Source: Brevundimonas sp. A19_0 (GTDB lineage: Bacteria; Pseudomonadota; Alphaproteobacteria; Caulobacterales; Caulobacteraceae). Taken from it: DNA of 64,000 nucleotides. How positions within the stretch are numbered: position 1 is the stretch's first letter; every line of letters begins with the position of its first letter. Positions 47,073 through 54,370 of the stretch are shown one piece after another. The stretch is taken from contig NZ_JAGHQP010000005.1 of assembly GCF_017744255.1 (NCBI RefSeq), positions 1-64,000 of the forward strand, in the 5' to 3' direction. A model generated the notes under the pieces. It was not told where the DNA came from. It did not search any database and worked only from the letters and a program-made list of their open reading frames with translations. Both the position numbers and the translations under genes were made by a program.

Positions 47073-47654
47073 GTGACGTCCGAACAAACCCGCCCCAACA
47101 AGGCCCTCAAGATCGCCGGCATGGTGGTGCTGGCCCTGCTGGGTGCCGCCGTGGGCTCCGCGACCGCCCGCTATATCGACGTCTCGGGCATGGCCCAGGA
47201 CGACGCCCTGAACCTGTTCATCGGCGTAGTACTGGTCGCCATTTCGGTGATCATGATCGTGATCGTGGTGGTGCGGCCGACGGTGGTGGCCAAGGGCTGC
47301 GGCCTGCTGCAGACCTCGGTCATGGGGCTGGCAGGGCTGATGCTGATCCTGCCCATCTATGGCGCCGACTGGGTGTCGGCCGAGGTGGCCATGGCCGGCG
47401 TGCTGGTACTGCTGGTCATCCAGACCGTCGCCAATGTGATGCTCTGGCGCCAGGCTGACGAGATGCTGCGGCGGATCATCGTCGAGACCGGGGCCCTGGC
47501 CTTCTGGACCCTGCAACTGGCGCTGTTCATCTATGCCGCCGCCGAACGGCTGGCTCTCGTCGAGGGCATGACCGCCTGGGGCATGATCGGCATCCTGCTG
47601 GCCGTCTACATGGTGGCCTCGGCCCTCACCGCCGCCCGGCGCGGCATCCACTGA
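47073..47654 (+). CDS. Multi-spanning membrane protein of the XRE module
   Basis: 193 residues from GTG 47073. Six hydrophobic segments are spaced evenly (about 10-30, 46-68, 75-92, 98-115, 133-152, 163-183). Short charged loops lie between. No transport or catalytic signature recognised. Third gene of the unit headed by the phased-repeat promoter. Confidence 0.75.
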   Translation: MTSEQTRPNKALKIAGMVVLALLGAAVGSATARYIDVSGMAQDDALNLFIGVVLVAISVIMIVIVVVRPTVVAKGCGLLQTSVMGLAGLMLILPIYGADWVSAEVAMAGVLVLLVIQTVANVMLWRQADEMLRRIIVETGALAFWTLQLALFIYAAAERLALVEGMTAWGMIGILLAVYMVASALTAARRGIH

Positions 47655-47699
47655 CTGTTTCCAACCTCTGACTTCCCCTCGATCTTGAAAGGATCACCC

Positions 47700-48668
47700 A
47701 TGACCCTCGTCCAATCCTTCACCGCCTCCACCCTCGGGCTCGGCCGTCGCCTGATGACCACAGCCACGGCCGCCGCCCTCGGCCTCGGTCTCGGCCTTGC
47801 CGTGATCGGTGGTGCCCCCGAAGCCGCCTATGCCCAGGACGCCGCCCTGACCTCGGCCCCGGACGGAAGCCCGGCGCTGTGGGTGCTGCGCGATGCGGAC
47901 TCGACCATCTATCTGTTCGGCACGGTCCACATCCTGCGGCCCGAAACGGCCTGGCACTCCGATGCGGTCGATCAGGCCTTTGCCAGCGCTGACCGGGTCC
48001 TGTTCGAGATCAGCAATCCGGACGACCAGGCCGCCGCCATGCCGCTGATCCAGCGCTATGGCATCGATATGGAGACCCCGCTCTCCAGCCGTCTCACGGC
48101 CGAGGAGCAGGCCAAGCTCAACACGGCCGCCGGCGACATGGGCATGACCGGCGCCATGCTGGAGCCGATGCGCCCCTGGCTGGCGGGCCTGACGCTGTCG
48201 ATGGCCCCGCTGGCCAAGGCCGGCTACGACCCGCAGTCCGGTGTCGAACTGGTGCTGCGGGCCCGCGCCCTGGAAGCCGGCAAGCCGGTCGATGGTCTTG
48301 AGACCATGGAAGAGCAGATCCAGATCCTGGCCGGCATGCCGGAGGAGGGCCAGATGGGCTTCCTGCGCTCGGTTCTGGACGACTATGAAAGCGCGACCGT
48401 CGAGCTGGATCGCCTGGTCGCGGCCTGGGCCGCCGGCGACGTCGAGGCCCTTGAGGAAATCGGCGTGACCCCGATGCGCGAGGAGAGCGAGCCGTTCTAC
48501 CAGACCCTGCTGGTCAAGCGGAACGCCAACTGGGCGGGCCAGATCGACACCCTGATGGACGGCGAAGGCGTGATCTTCATTGCCGTCGGGTCGGCCCACC
48601 TGGCCGGTGACGACAGCGTCCAGGCCCTGCTGGAACAGCGCGGCTACACGGTCGAACGCGTCCAGTAA
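47700..48668 (+). CDS. TraB/GumN family protein
   Basis: 322 residues from ATG 47700, with AAAGGA upstream. Long signal peptide cleaved probably after Ala45 (AYA then QDA). The GumN motif is clear: LYFGTVH-type IYLFGTVHILRPETAW near 76, ADRVLFEIS near 98 and the final IFIAVGSAHLAGDDSV with conserved Gly and His. The fold resembles TIKI metalloproteases with His/Glu ligands. Periplasmic; substrate unknown. Confidence 0.92.
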   Translation: MTLVQSFTASTLGLGRRLMTTATAAALGLGLGLAVIGGAPEAAYAQDAALTSAPDGSPALWVLRDADSTIYLFGTVHILRPETAWHSDAVDQAFASADRVLFEISNPDDQAAAMPLIQRYGIDMETPLSSRLTAEEQAKLNTAAGDMGMTGAMLEPMRPWLAGLTLSMAPLAKAGYDPQSGVELVLRARALEAGKPVDGLETMEEQIQILAGMPEEGQMGFLRSVLDDYESATVELDRLVAAWAAGDVEALEEIGVTPMREESEPFYQTLLVKRNANWAGQIDTLMDGEGVIFIAVGSAHLAGDDSVQALLEQRGYTVERVQ

Positions 48669-48691
48669 GCCTCAGGCCCGCGGACAGACGA

Positions 48692-48723
48692 ACGCCCGAT
48701 CCGGTCTCCGGGTCGGGCGTTTC
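48692..48723 (+). terminator. Intrinsic terminator after the GumN gene
   Basis: ACGCCCGA (48692-48699) with TCGGGCGT (48713-48720) encloses the inner stem CCGG/CCGG, followed by TTT. It lies 23 bases past the stop and also serves the convergent minus-strand gene poorly. Confidence 0.75.
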
Positions 48724-48727
48724 CGTG

Positions 48728-49153
48728 TCAGGTGCGGCGCGTGAACAGGGCGCGGGTCAGGCACGAGAAGACCAGCCGCCCGCCTTCATCCAGCAGGTCA
48801 TGCTGGGCGATGACGATGCCCTTGTCGTCGCCGACCGGGTCCTTGCCCATCACCGTCATCCGCCCGCGCAGCAGCTCGCCGGCCGGGGGGTCGCGCATAT
48901 AGCGCAGGCCATCGACGGCCAGCACCTTGGTCTGGGCCCAGTGGCTGGACTTCTCGGTGAACAGCCGCATCCACAGGGCATAGACCATGGCCGGCGGCGC
49001 CCCCGCCTCGACCGGCCAGCGCGGCGCAAAGGTCGAGACGAAGGTGGACAGGGCCTCGGCATCCACACTGCAGGCGCCGAGCGGCACGACCTGTCCGACC
49101 GACAGATCCTCGAAACAGACCCGGAAGGGGTCGTCCGATCCGGTTTCGTTCAT
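48728..49153 (-). CDS. MaoC-like hotdog-domain protein
   Basis: 141 residues. A FEDLSVGQVVPLGACSVDAE start is typical of MaoC-type enoyl-CoA hydratase folds, and an RYMRDPPAGELLRGRMTV strand pair follows. The hydratase Asp/His pair is not evident, so enzymatic activity is uncertain. It precedes the MDR oxidoreductase on the same strand and may share substrates. Confidence 0.75.
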   Translation of the reverse strand: MNETGSDDPFRVCFEDLSVGQVVPLGACSVDAEALSTFVSTFAPRWPVEAGAPPAMVYALWMRLFTEKSSHWAQTKVLAVDGLRYMRDPPAGELLRGRMTVMGKDPVGDDKGIVIAQHDLLDEGGRLVFSCLTRALFTRRT

Positions 49154-49180
49154 CGGCCCCTGCCTTTCGTGCGTGCGGCG

Positions 49181-50197
49181 TTACGGCTCCTCGGAGACGC
49201 GGACCAGCAGTTTGCCGTCGTGGTCGCCGGTGAACAAGCGGTTCAGCGAGGTGACGGCGCCTTCCAGCCCGTGGTCGACATGGACCTTCCACTTCACGCT
49301 GCCGTCCGCCAGCCAGGGACCGACCTCGCTGACCATCTCCTTCGCGCGATGGGCATAGTCGAGCACGAGGAAGCCCCGCACCTCCAGCCGGTGGGTGATG
49401 ATCCGCGAGAAGTTCGGCGAGGGCGGCATGCGCGTCGCGTTATAGGCCGAGATCAGGCCACAGACGGCCATCCGCGCATGGGTGTTCAGCCGGTTCCAGA
49501 CGGCGATCATGATGTCGCCACCGACGTTCTCGAAATTCAGGTCGATGCCGTCCGGGGCCAGACGATCCAGGGCCTCGCCGACATCCTCGTTCTTGTAGTC
49601 GATGGAGGCATCGAAGCCGAGCTCCTCCGTCAGCCAGCGGCCCTTGTCGGCGCCGCCGGCAATGCCGATCACGCGGGCACCCTTCTGTTTGGCGATCTGT
49701 CCGGCGATCGAGCCCACGGCGCCGGCGGCGGCCGAGATCACCATGGTCTGGCCCGGCTCGGGGCGCAGGACGTCCGTCACCCCGGCCCAGGCGGTCAGGC
49801 CGGTCATGCCGAGCACCGACAGATTGGCGGTCAGCGGCAGGCCGGGGAAGCGGTGCACGGGGCGCAGCTGGCTGTCGGGCACGATGGCATAGTCGGCCCA
49901 GCCGCCGGACTGGGGCATGACCAGATCGCCCTCCTTGAACCGCTCCGAGCGGGTCGCCTCGACCACGCCGAGCGTCAGGCCGCGCATGACATCGCCCAGA
50001 CCCACGGGCGGCAGATACCCTTCGGAGTCATTCATCCAGGTCCGGTTGGTGGGGTCCAGCGACAGATAGATGGTGCGGACCAGGACCTCGCCTTCGCCGG
50101 GTTCTCCGACCGGGCTCTCGACAAGCTCAAGGTCGCCATCCTGAATCAGGCCCTGCGGCCGGCGGCGAAGCACCCATTGGCGGTTCGTGCGGGTCAT
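49181..50197 (-). CDS. NADP-dependent oxidoreductase, zinc-free MDR (CurA-like)
   Basis: 338 residues from ATG 50197. It lacks zinc Cys. Motifs are IYLSLDPTNRTWMND near 45, MTGLTAWAGVTDV near 130, the Rossmann AAAGAVGSIAGQIAKQKG near 155 and FENVGGDIMIAVWNRL near 225. This is the leukotriene B4 12-hydroxydehydrogenase/CurA group, which reduces enone double bonds with NADPH. Complete length. Downstream gene is the hotdog protein. Confidence 0.9.
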   Translation of the reverse strand: MTRTNRQWVLRRRPQGLIQDGDLELVESPVGEPGEGEVLVRTIYLSLDPTNRTWMNDSEGYLPPVGLGDVMRGLTLGVVEATRSERFKEGDLVMPQSGGWADYAIVPDSQLRPVHRFPGLPLTANLSVLGMTGLTAWAGVTDVLRPEPGQTMVISAAAGAVGSIAGQIAKQKGARVIGIAGGADKGRWLTEELGFDASIDYKNEDVGEALDRLAPDGIDLNFENVGGDIMIAVWNRLNTHARMAVCGLISAYNATRMPPSPNFSRIITHRLEVRGFLVLDYAHRAKEMVSEVGPWLADGSVKWKVHVDHGLEGAVTSLNRLFTGDHDGKLLVRVSEEP

Positions 50198-50267
50198 GAA
50201 CGTCTCCTGCGTTTTCTTTGCGAACGGGATCATGGCGGCCTCGCGCCACATGTCGAGGGCCGAACGC

Positions 50268-50300
50268 AAAAAAGAAGGCGGATCGCCAGGATCCGCCTTC
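50268..50300 (-). terminator. Strong intrinsic terminator (minus strand)
   Basis: Read on the minus strand, an 11-bp perfect stem GAAGGCGGATC/GATCCGCCTTC (50300-50274) with a five-base loop runs straight into T6 (50273-50268). It is the end point of the candidate small RNA and of any read-through from phyR. Confidence 0.88.
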
Positions 50301-50385
50301 AGGGGGTATCATCGAGAATGAGGCGCGGAGGCGACTGACCGGAGTGAACCGGTCTCTGTCGGGGGGGCGTCGTCGCCTCCGCACA
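50268..50385 (-). ncRNA. Candidate GsrN-like small RNA downstream of phyR
   Basis: Gene-free 167-base gap between the MDR gene and phyR. On the minus strand an 11-bp perfect stem GCGGAGGCGAC/GTCGCCTCCGC (50382-50372 with 50335-50325) encloses an unpaired C7 stretch (50367-50361) and a second hairpin GACCGG/CCGGTC. A short spacer follows, then the terminator at 50300-50268. The expected RNA is about 118 nt. As I recall, Caulobacter GsrN is an EcfG-driven RNA of similar size with a C-rich 5' loop that activates katG. Ends are predicted. Confidence 0.65.
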
Positions 50386-50391
50386 TTTGAG

Positions 50392-50416
50392 AATGCGGAC
50401 CGAAAACTCCGGTTCC
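50392..50416 (-). promoter_or_regulatory. EcfG-like promoter of the candidate small RNA
   Basis: On the minus strand GGAAC (50416-50412) is followed after 16 bases by CATT (50395-50392). The -35 extends to GGAACC and spacing equals that of the phyR and nepR promoters. The -10 departs from CGTT at one base. The start would fall near 50385, just before the first hairpin. Confidence 0.5.
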
Positions 50417-50436
50417 CGCACAGAGCGAAAAAAAAA

Positions 50437-51222
50437 TCAGGCCAGCTCTTTTCGCCCGGGGTGGAAGAACAGCGCCTGGCTGATGGCGGCCTTCACGGTT
50501 TCGGGCTGGAAGGGCTTGGTGATCAGGAAGGTCGGCTCTGGGCGTTCGCCGGTCAGCAGACGCTCGGGGAAGGCCGTGATGAAGATTACCGGCACGTCGA
50601 TCGCCTTCAGGATGTCCTTGACCGCATCGATGCCTGACGAGCCGTCGGCCAGCTGAATGTCGGCCAGAACCAGACCCGGCTTGTGGCGCGACACGGCGTC
50701 AACCGCTTCGTCGTGGGTGGTGGCGGTGGCGGTCACGCGGTGACCCAGATCCTTCACCAGGCTCTCGATGTCGGCCGAGATGATGGCTTCGTCCTCGATG
50801 ATCAGCACGTCGGTCGCCAGTTCGGCGTCGATGTCGGCCTGGGCTTCGCTGATCAGGGCCTCGACCGAGGGGACGTCCGATCCGAGGATCTGGGCGGTCT
50901 CGGACGGGGTGAACCCTTCGAGGGCGGTGAGCAGGAAGGCCTGCCGCGAACGCGGGGAAATCCGCATCAGGCGACGCGAGGCTTCATCGCCGCTGCCGCC
51001 GCGGCCCTCGAGCTGGGCCCCGGTCGTCGTCCAGATGGCGTGGAACACGTGATAGAGGGCCACCCGGGGGGTCATGTCCTGCGACAGCTGGCGCTCGCCG
51101 GCCGCGAGCGCCTCCAGCGCCACGCGGACGTAGTTGTCACCTGTGGTCTGGTCGCCGGTCAGGGCACGGGCATAGCGGCGGACGTACGGAAGGTGAGGGG
51201 CCAACCTGGCAAGCAGACTCAT
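50437..51222 (-). CDS. phyR: General stress response anti-anti-sigma factor PhyR
   Basis: 261 residues from ATG 51222. N-terminal sigma-like domain (1-130, mimicking EcfG regions 2 and 4), then a receiver domain with acidic pocket E143 D144 and phospho-acceptor Asp188 in VLADIQLADG. Phosphorylated PhyR binds NepR and frees EcfG. It is transcribed from its own exact EcfG promoter (51294-51318). The stop codon is followed by T9. Divergent from nepR-ecfG. Confidence 0.97.
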   Translation of the reverse strand: MSLLARLAPHLPYVRRYARALTGDQTTGDNYVRVALEALAAGERQLSQDMTPRVALYHVFHAIWTTTGAQLEGRGGSGDEASRRLMRISPRSRQAFLLTALEGFTPSETAQILGSDVPSVEALISEAQADIDAELATDVLIIEDEAIISADIESLVKDLGHRVTATATTHDEAVDAVSRHKPGLVLADIQLADGSSGIDAVKDILKAIDVPVIFITAFPERLLTGERPEPTFLITKPFQPETVKAAISQALFFHPGRKELA

Positions 51223-51293
51223 GGATATGACATTCCCGACTGATGGTTCTTCACCCCCGACGCCTTGAACGTCAGGTGGTGACAAGCAGGCAA

Positions 51294-51318
51294 AACGCGG
51301 CTTAACAGCCAAGGTTCC
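51294..51318 (-). promoter_or_regulatory. EcfG promoter of phyR
   Basis: On the minus strand GGAAC (51318-51314), 16 bases, CGTT (51297-51294): an exact match to the alphaproteobacterial EcfG consensus, 72 bases upstream of the phyR start. Gives positive feedback. Confidence 0.85.
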
Positions 51319-51359
51319 GCGCCGCCTGAACTGCAGTGGGAAAAATGGCGTCGCAGCGC

Positions 51360-51384
51360 GGAACCCGCCGCCCAAGGTGGCGTT
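51360..51384 (+). promoter_or_regulatory. EcfG promoter of nepR-ecfG
   Basis: GGAAC (51360-51364), 16 bases, CGTT (51381-51384), extended to GGAACC and CGTTAA: an exact consensus match 37 bases before the nepR start. It makes ecfG autoregulated together with its anti-sigma factor. Confidence 0.88.
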
Positions 51385-51420
51385 AATGACGACCGGCATT
51401 CAAGGGGCACACAGCCGTTC

Positions 51421-51621
51421 ATGACTGAAAAATCCAAAACCGGCCATCCGATCGATGACGCCAGTTCCGAAGATCTCGAGGAGGCCCGGCTTCGCCAGCA
51501 GGCGATCGGGGTCAAGCTGCGTCACATCTTCGACGAGGTGGTGAACGAGCCGGTTCCCGATGAGTTTCTCGACATCCTGCGCCGGGCCGACAGTCGCGCT
51601 GCCGGTGAAGGTGGCGAATGA
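51421..51621 (+). CDS. nepR: Anti-sigma factor NepR
   Basis: 66 residues. Core motif RQQAIGVKLRHIFDEVVNEPVPDEFLDIL, the two NepR helices that clamp the sigma factor, with a variable acidic N-terminus and short tail. It holds EcfG inactive until phosphorylated PhyR takes it away. Stop overlaps the ecfG start (ATGA). Confidence 0.95.
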   Translation: MTEKSKTGHPIDDASSEDLEEARLRQQAIGVKLRHIFDEVVNEPVPDEFLDILRRADSRAAGEGGE

Positions 51622-52220
51622 GCAGTCCTGCACCCAAGCCGCCCTCGTCTGACGACAAGGCCTTCAAGGCCGAGCTGGTCACCCTGATCCCGCATCTGCG
51701 GGCCTTTGCGCGTACGCTGACGGGCGATGCGACGGCCGCAGACGACCTTGCCCAGGATGCCATGGTCAAGGCGTGGGACGCCCGCGCCAGCTTCCAGATG
51801 GGCACGAACATGAAGGCCTGGACCTTCATGATCCTGCGCAACCAGTTCTACTCCGACAAGCGCCGGTCCTGGCGCCAGTCACAGCTGGACCAGGAAGCCG
51901 CCGAACGCACCCTGGTGGCCGTGGACAATCCCGAGGCTCCGGTGGCGCTGGACGAACTGCGCCTCGCCCTCGCGTCCCTGCCTGAAGAACAGCGCGAGGC
52001 GCTGATCCTCGTCGGCGCGGGCGGCTTTGCCTATGAAGAAGCGGCCGCCATCTGCGATTGCGCCGTCGGCACGGTGAAAAGCCGCGTCAGCCGCGCCCGC
52101 AAGGCCCTGCTGGGCGTGCTCGAAAGCGGCGGCTACGACCGCGACGGCAAGGCCGCCGGTGACGCCATGGCCTCGATCCTCGGTGCAGCTGACCGTTTGA
52201 GCGGCGGGTACAGCCAGTAG
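51618..52220 (+). CDS. ecfG: General stress response ECF sigma factor EcfG (SigT)
   Basis: 200 residues. Region 2 (about 20-85: LIPHLRAFARTLTGDATAAD, DLAQDAMVKAWDARASFQMG, FMILRNQFYSDKRR) and region 4 (about 115-170: LASLPEEQREALILVGAGGF then EEAAAICDCAVGTVKSRVSRARKAL). ECF15-type with a Caulobacter SigT-like sequence. It directs RNA polymerase to GGAAC-N16-CGTT promoters; several candidates are seen in this window. Confidence 0.96.
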   Translation: MSSPAPKPPSSDDKAFKAELVTLIPHLRAFARTLTGDATAADDLAQDAMVKAWDARASFQMGTNMKAWTFMILRNQFYSDKRRSWRQSQLDQEAAERTLVAVDNPEAPVALDELRLALASLPEEQREALILVGAGGFAYEEAAAICDCAVGTVKSRVSRARKALLGVLESGGYDRDGKAAGDAMASILGAADRLSGGYSQ

Positions 52221-52221
52221 G

Positions 52222-53943
52222 ATGCGCAGGCTGGGTCGCGCCTTCGGTCGGCGGTTCGGTCGGCGCTGGGGCAAGGGCCTCTCACGCCAGAAATTCCAGG
52301 GAATCCGGTTCCGGCTGGGCGTCGCCATGGCCTGGGCGCTGGTGCCGTTTCTGGTGCTCAGCGCCTTTCAGGTCGATGCCGACTTCCGCGACCAGGCCCG
52401 CGAGCGCCGTCTGGACCTCCAGCTCGCCGCTGAACGCAGCGCGACCTCGGCCCGCACGCGGCTGGAAGGGGCGACCACCCTGCTGCAGGCCCTGCGGCTG
52501 GAAGGCGAGTCTCCCTTCTGCGAGGAACGCCTCGGCGCCCTGCTGGGGCGTCTGGAAGGCTATGCGAATCTGGTCCGGGTCAGCGCCCAGGGCACGGTGA
52601 CGTGCAGTGCCGGAGCCGCGGCCCTGACCGATGTCCGGGGGCGTCCCTGGTTCGAGCGTCTGAAATCCGGCGAGAAATGGGTGGTGGCGCGCTCGATCCG
52701 CGACCGGCCGGCGCTGGTGGCAGGGCTGAGACTGGAGCGGCCCATGGGGCGGTTTGACGGGGCCATGGCGGCCGCCATTCCGCTGGAGGGCTTGCAGCCC
52801 GACACCGCCGACCGCGCCCTGCCCGAGGGGACGGAGGCCGCGCTTGTCGATTCGCAGGGGCAGATTCTGGTGGCGACGGACCCCGAGGCTTTCGACATGG
52901 GGGATCAGGACAGCGATCTGGCCAGCTGGTTTTCCGGCGTGGCAGCGGGTGACAATACGGTCGTCGAACTGAGGGACGCCGACGGCCACCGGCGCGCCTA
53001 TGCGGGTGCCAGCCTGTCGGGTCAGGATGTCTATGTCCTGCTGGCGGCACCCTCGCCGGGCATCCTGTCCTGGGCCCGGCTGAATCCGATCGGGTCGATC
53101 CTGTTGCCCATGGCCGTGTGGTTCACGGTGTTCGCGGCCGTCATTCTGGTGTCCGAGCGCGTCGTGGTGCGCTGGCTCGATTATCTGGAGCGGGTGGCCG
53201 CCCTCTACACCCGGGGCCGGTTCACCGTCCGCCCGGTGGCCGCGGTCAACGCCCCGACCGAAATCCGCGTGCTGGCCGAGACCCTCGACGGCCTGGCCGA
53301 AGCCGTCTCTGCCCGGGACCAGTCCCTGCTGGACAGTCTGGCAGAGAAGGACGTGCTGATGCGCGAGATCCACCACCGGGTGAAGAACAATCTGCAGATC
53401 ATCTCCTCGCTGCTCAGCCTGCAGCAGCGCGCCCTGAACGATGACGCGGCCAAGGTGGCCCTGGGCGACACCCGCCACCGGATTTCGGCGCTCGCGCTGA
53501 TCTATCGCACTCTGTACCAGAGCGAGGACATCCGGCACGCGGACGCCAAGGTCTTCCTCAATGATCTGGTGGGCCAGCTGGTCGCCAGCGAGGTGGGGCG
53601 AGGCCCGGCTGTCAGCAGCCGCGTCGAGGCCGACAGTCTGATCATGGACCCGGACAAGCTGGCGCCCATGGCCCTGTGGCTGGTCGAGGCGATCTCGAAC
53701 GCCCTCAAGCACGCCCTGGCCGAAAAGGGCGGCACCCTGACCGTGCGGTTCAAGGTGGATGGCGAGACCAGCGTGCTCGAGGTCGAGGACGACGGCCCCG
53801 GCCTGTCAGAGACCGATCCCGTAGGTGTGGGCCGAACCCTGATGACGGCTTTCGGGCGCCAATTGCGCGGCCAGACCGAAGTGCTCGGCGCGACCCCCCA
53901 CGGCACCTGTGTGCGCATGACCTTCGTCACGCCCCGCGCGTAG
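52222..53943 (+). CDS. phyK: PhyR-controlling sensor histidine kinase PhyK
   Basis: 573 residues. Membrane helices at about 33-50 and 292-313 bound a periplasmic sensor domain of about 240 residues (Cache-like by layout). A HAMP-like segment is followed by a HisKA_2 dimerisation box with phospho-acceptor His in EIHHRVKNNLQ (His385), then a HATPase_c domain (EAISNALKHAL, VEDDGPGLSE). It starts one base after the ecfG stop, so it is probably in the nepR-ecfG operon. It phosphorylates PhyR under stress. Confidence 0.92.
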   Translation: MRRLGRAFGRRFGRRWGKGLSRQKFQGIRFRLGVAMAWALVPFLVLSAFQVDADFRDQARERRLDLQLAAERSATSARTRLEGATTLLQALRLEGESPFCEERLGALLGRLEGYANLVRVSAQGTVTCSAGAAALTDVRGRPWFERLKSGEKWVVARSIRDRPALVAGLRLERPMGRFDGAMAAAIPLEGLQPDTADRALPEGTEAALVDSQGQILVATDPEAFDMGDQDSDLASWFSGVAAGDNTVVELRDADGHRRAYAGASLSGQDVYVLLAAPSPGILSWARLNPIGSILLPMAVWFTVFAAVILVSERVVVRWLDYLERVAALYTRGRFTVRPVAAVNAPTEIRVLAETLDGLAEAVSARDQSLLDSLAEKDVLMREIHHRVKNNLQIISSLLSLQQRALNDDAAKVALGDTRHRISALALIYRTLYQSEDIRHADAKVFLNDLVGQLVASEVGRGPAVSSRVEADSLIMDPDKLAPMALWLVEAISNALKHALAEKGGTLTVRFKVDGETSVLEVEDDGPGLSETDPVGVGRTLMTAFGRQLRGQTEVLGATPHGTCVRMTFVTPRA

Positions 53944-53966
53944 TCGCCAAAACCGTCACTTGCCCG

Positions 53967-53991
53967 GGAACCCGGGGGCCGGTCCGGTGTT
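53967..53991 (+). promoter_or_regulatory. Probable EcfG promoter of the entericidin gene
   Basis: GGAAC (53967-53971), 16 bases, TGTT (53988-53991), then AT. The spacing and GGAACC extension match the nepR promoter and only the first base of the -10 differs. It lies 52 bases before the start codon. Confidence 0.6.
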
Positions 53992-54043
53992 ATTTCCGGC
54001 GAGACACCCCGCGCTCCGGCGCCCCGAGAGAAGGATATACACC

Positions 54044-54181
54044 ATGCGCAAGATCTTCATTCTGGTTGCCGCTGCCGCCGCCCTGACGACCGCCGCCTGC
54101 AACACCATCGCCGGCGCCGGTCGTGACACCCAGGCCGTCGGCGGTGCCGTCGAAGAAGCCGCCGAAGACGCCGCCAACTAA
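54044..54181 (+). CDS. Entericidin A/B family lipoprotein
   Basis: 45 residues, AAGGA upstream of ATG 54044. Lipoprotein signal with Cys19, then the family core CNTIAGAGRDTQAVGGAVEE and an acidic Ala-rich tail. Entericidins are small envelope lipoproteins, stress-induced in many proteobacteria. It has a likely EcfG promoter and stands directly after phyK. Confidence 0.92.
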   Translation: MRKIFILVAAAAALTTAACNTIAGAGRDTQAVGGAVEEAAEDAAN

Positions 54182-54240
54182 GGCGAACCAAAGTACAGCC
54201 ACGCCGCGTTTGCCTCCCCCCAGGCTATGGCGTGAAGGTC

Positions 54241-54275
54241 GGACCCCACCGGTTTCCCCCACCGGTGGGGTCTGT
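54241..54275 (+). terminator. Hairpin after the entericidin gene
   Basis: GACCCCACCGG (54242-54252) and CCGGTGGGGTC (54262-54272) form an 11-bp perfect stem with loop TTTCCCCCA, followed by TGTC. Strong stem but weak T-run. Confidence 0.55.
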
Positions 54276-54370
54276 CATGTCCGGCGCCCGCTTGCGGACG
54301 CCGTCTGACGGTTTAAGCATGGCCGTGGGGAGGGCCTCGCCAGAAGGCCCGGCAACAGGGGGAGGGCGGC

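Noticed and set aside
50437..51399. Longer phyR start adding 59 residues
   Set aside because: The extension runs through the two EcfG promoters and encodes no conserved sequence. The PhyR family starts at the ATG at 51222.
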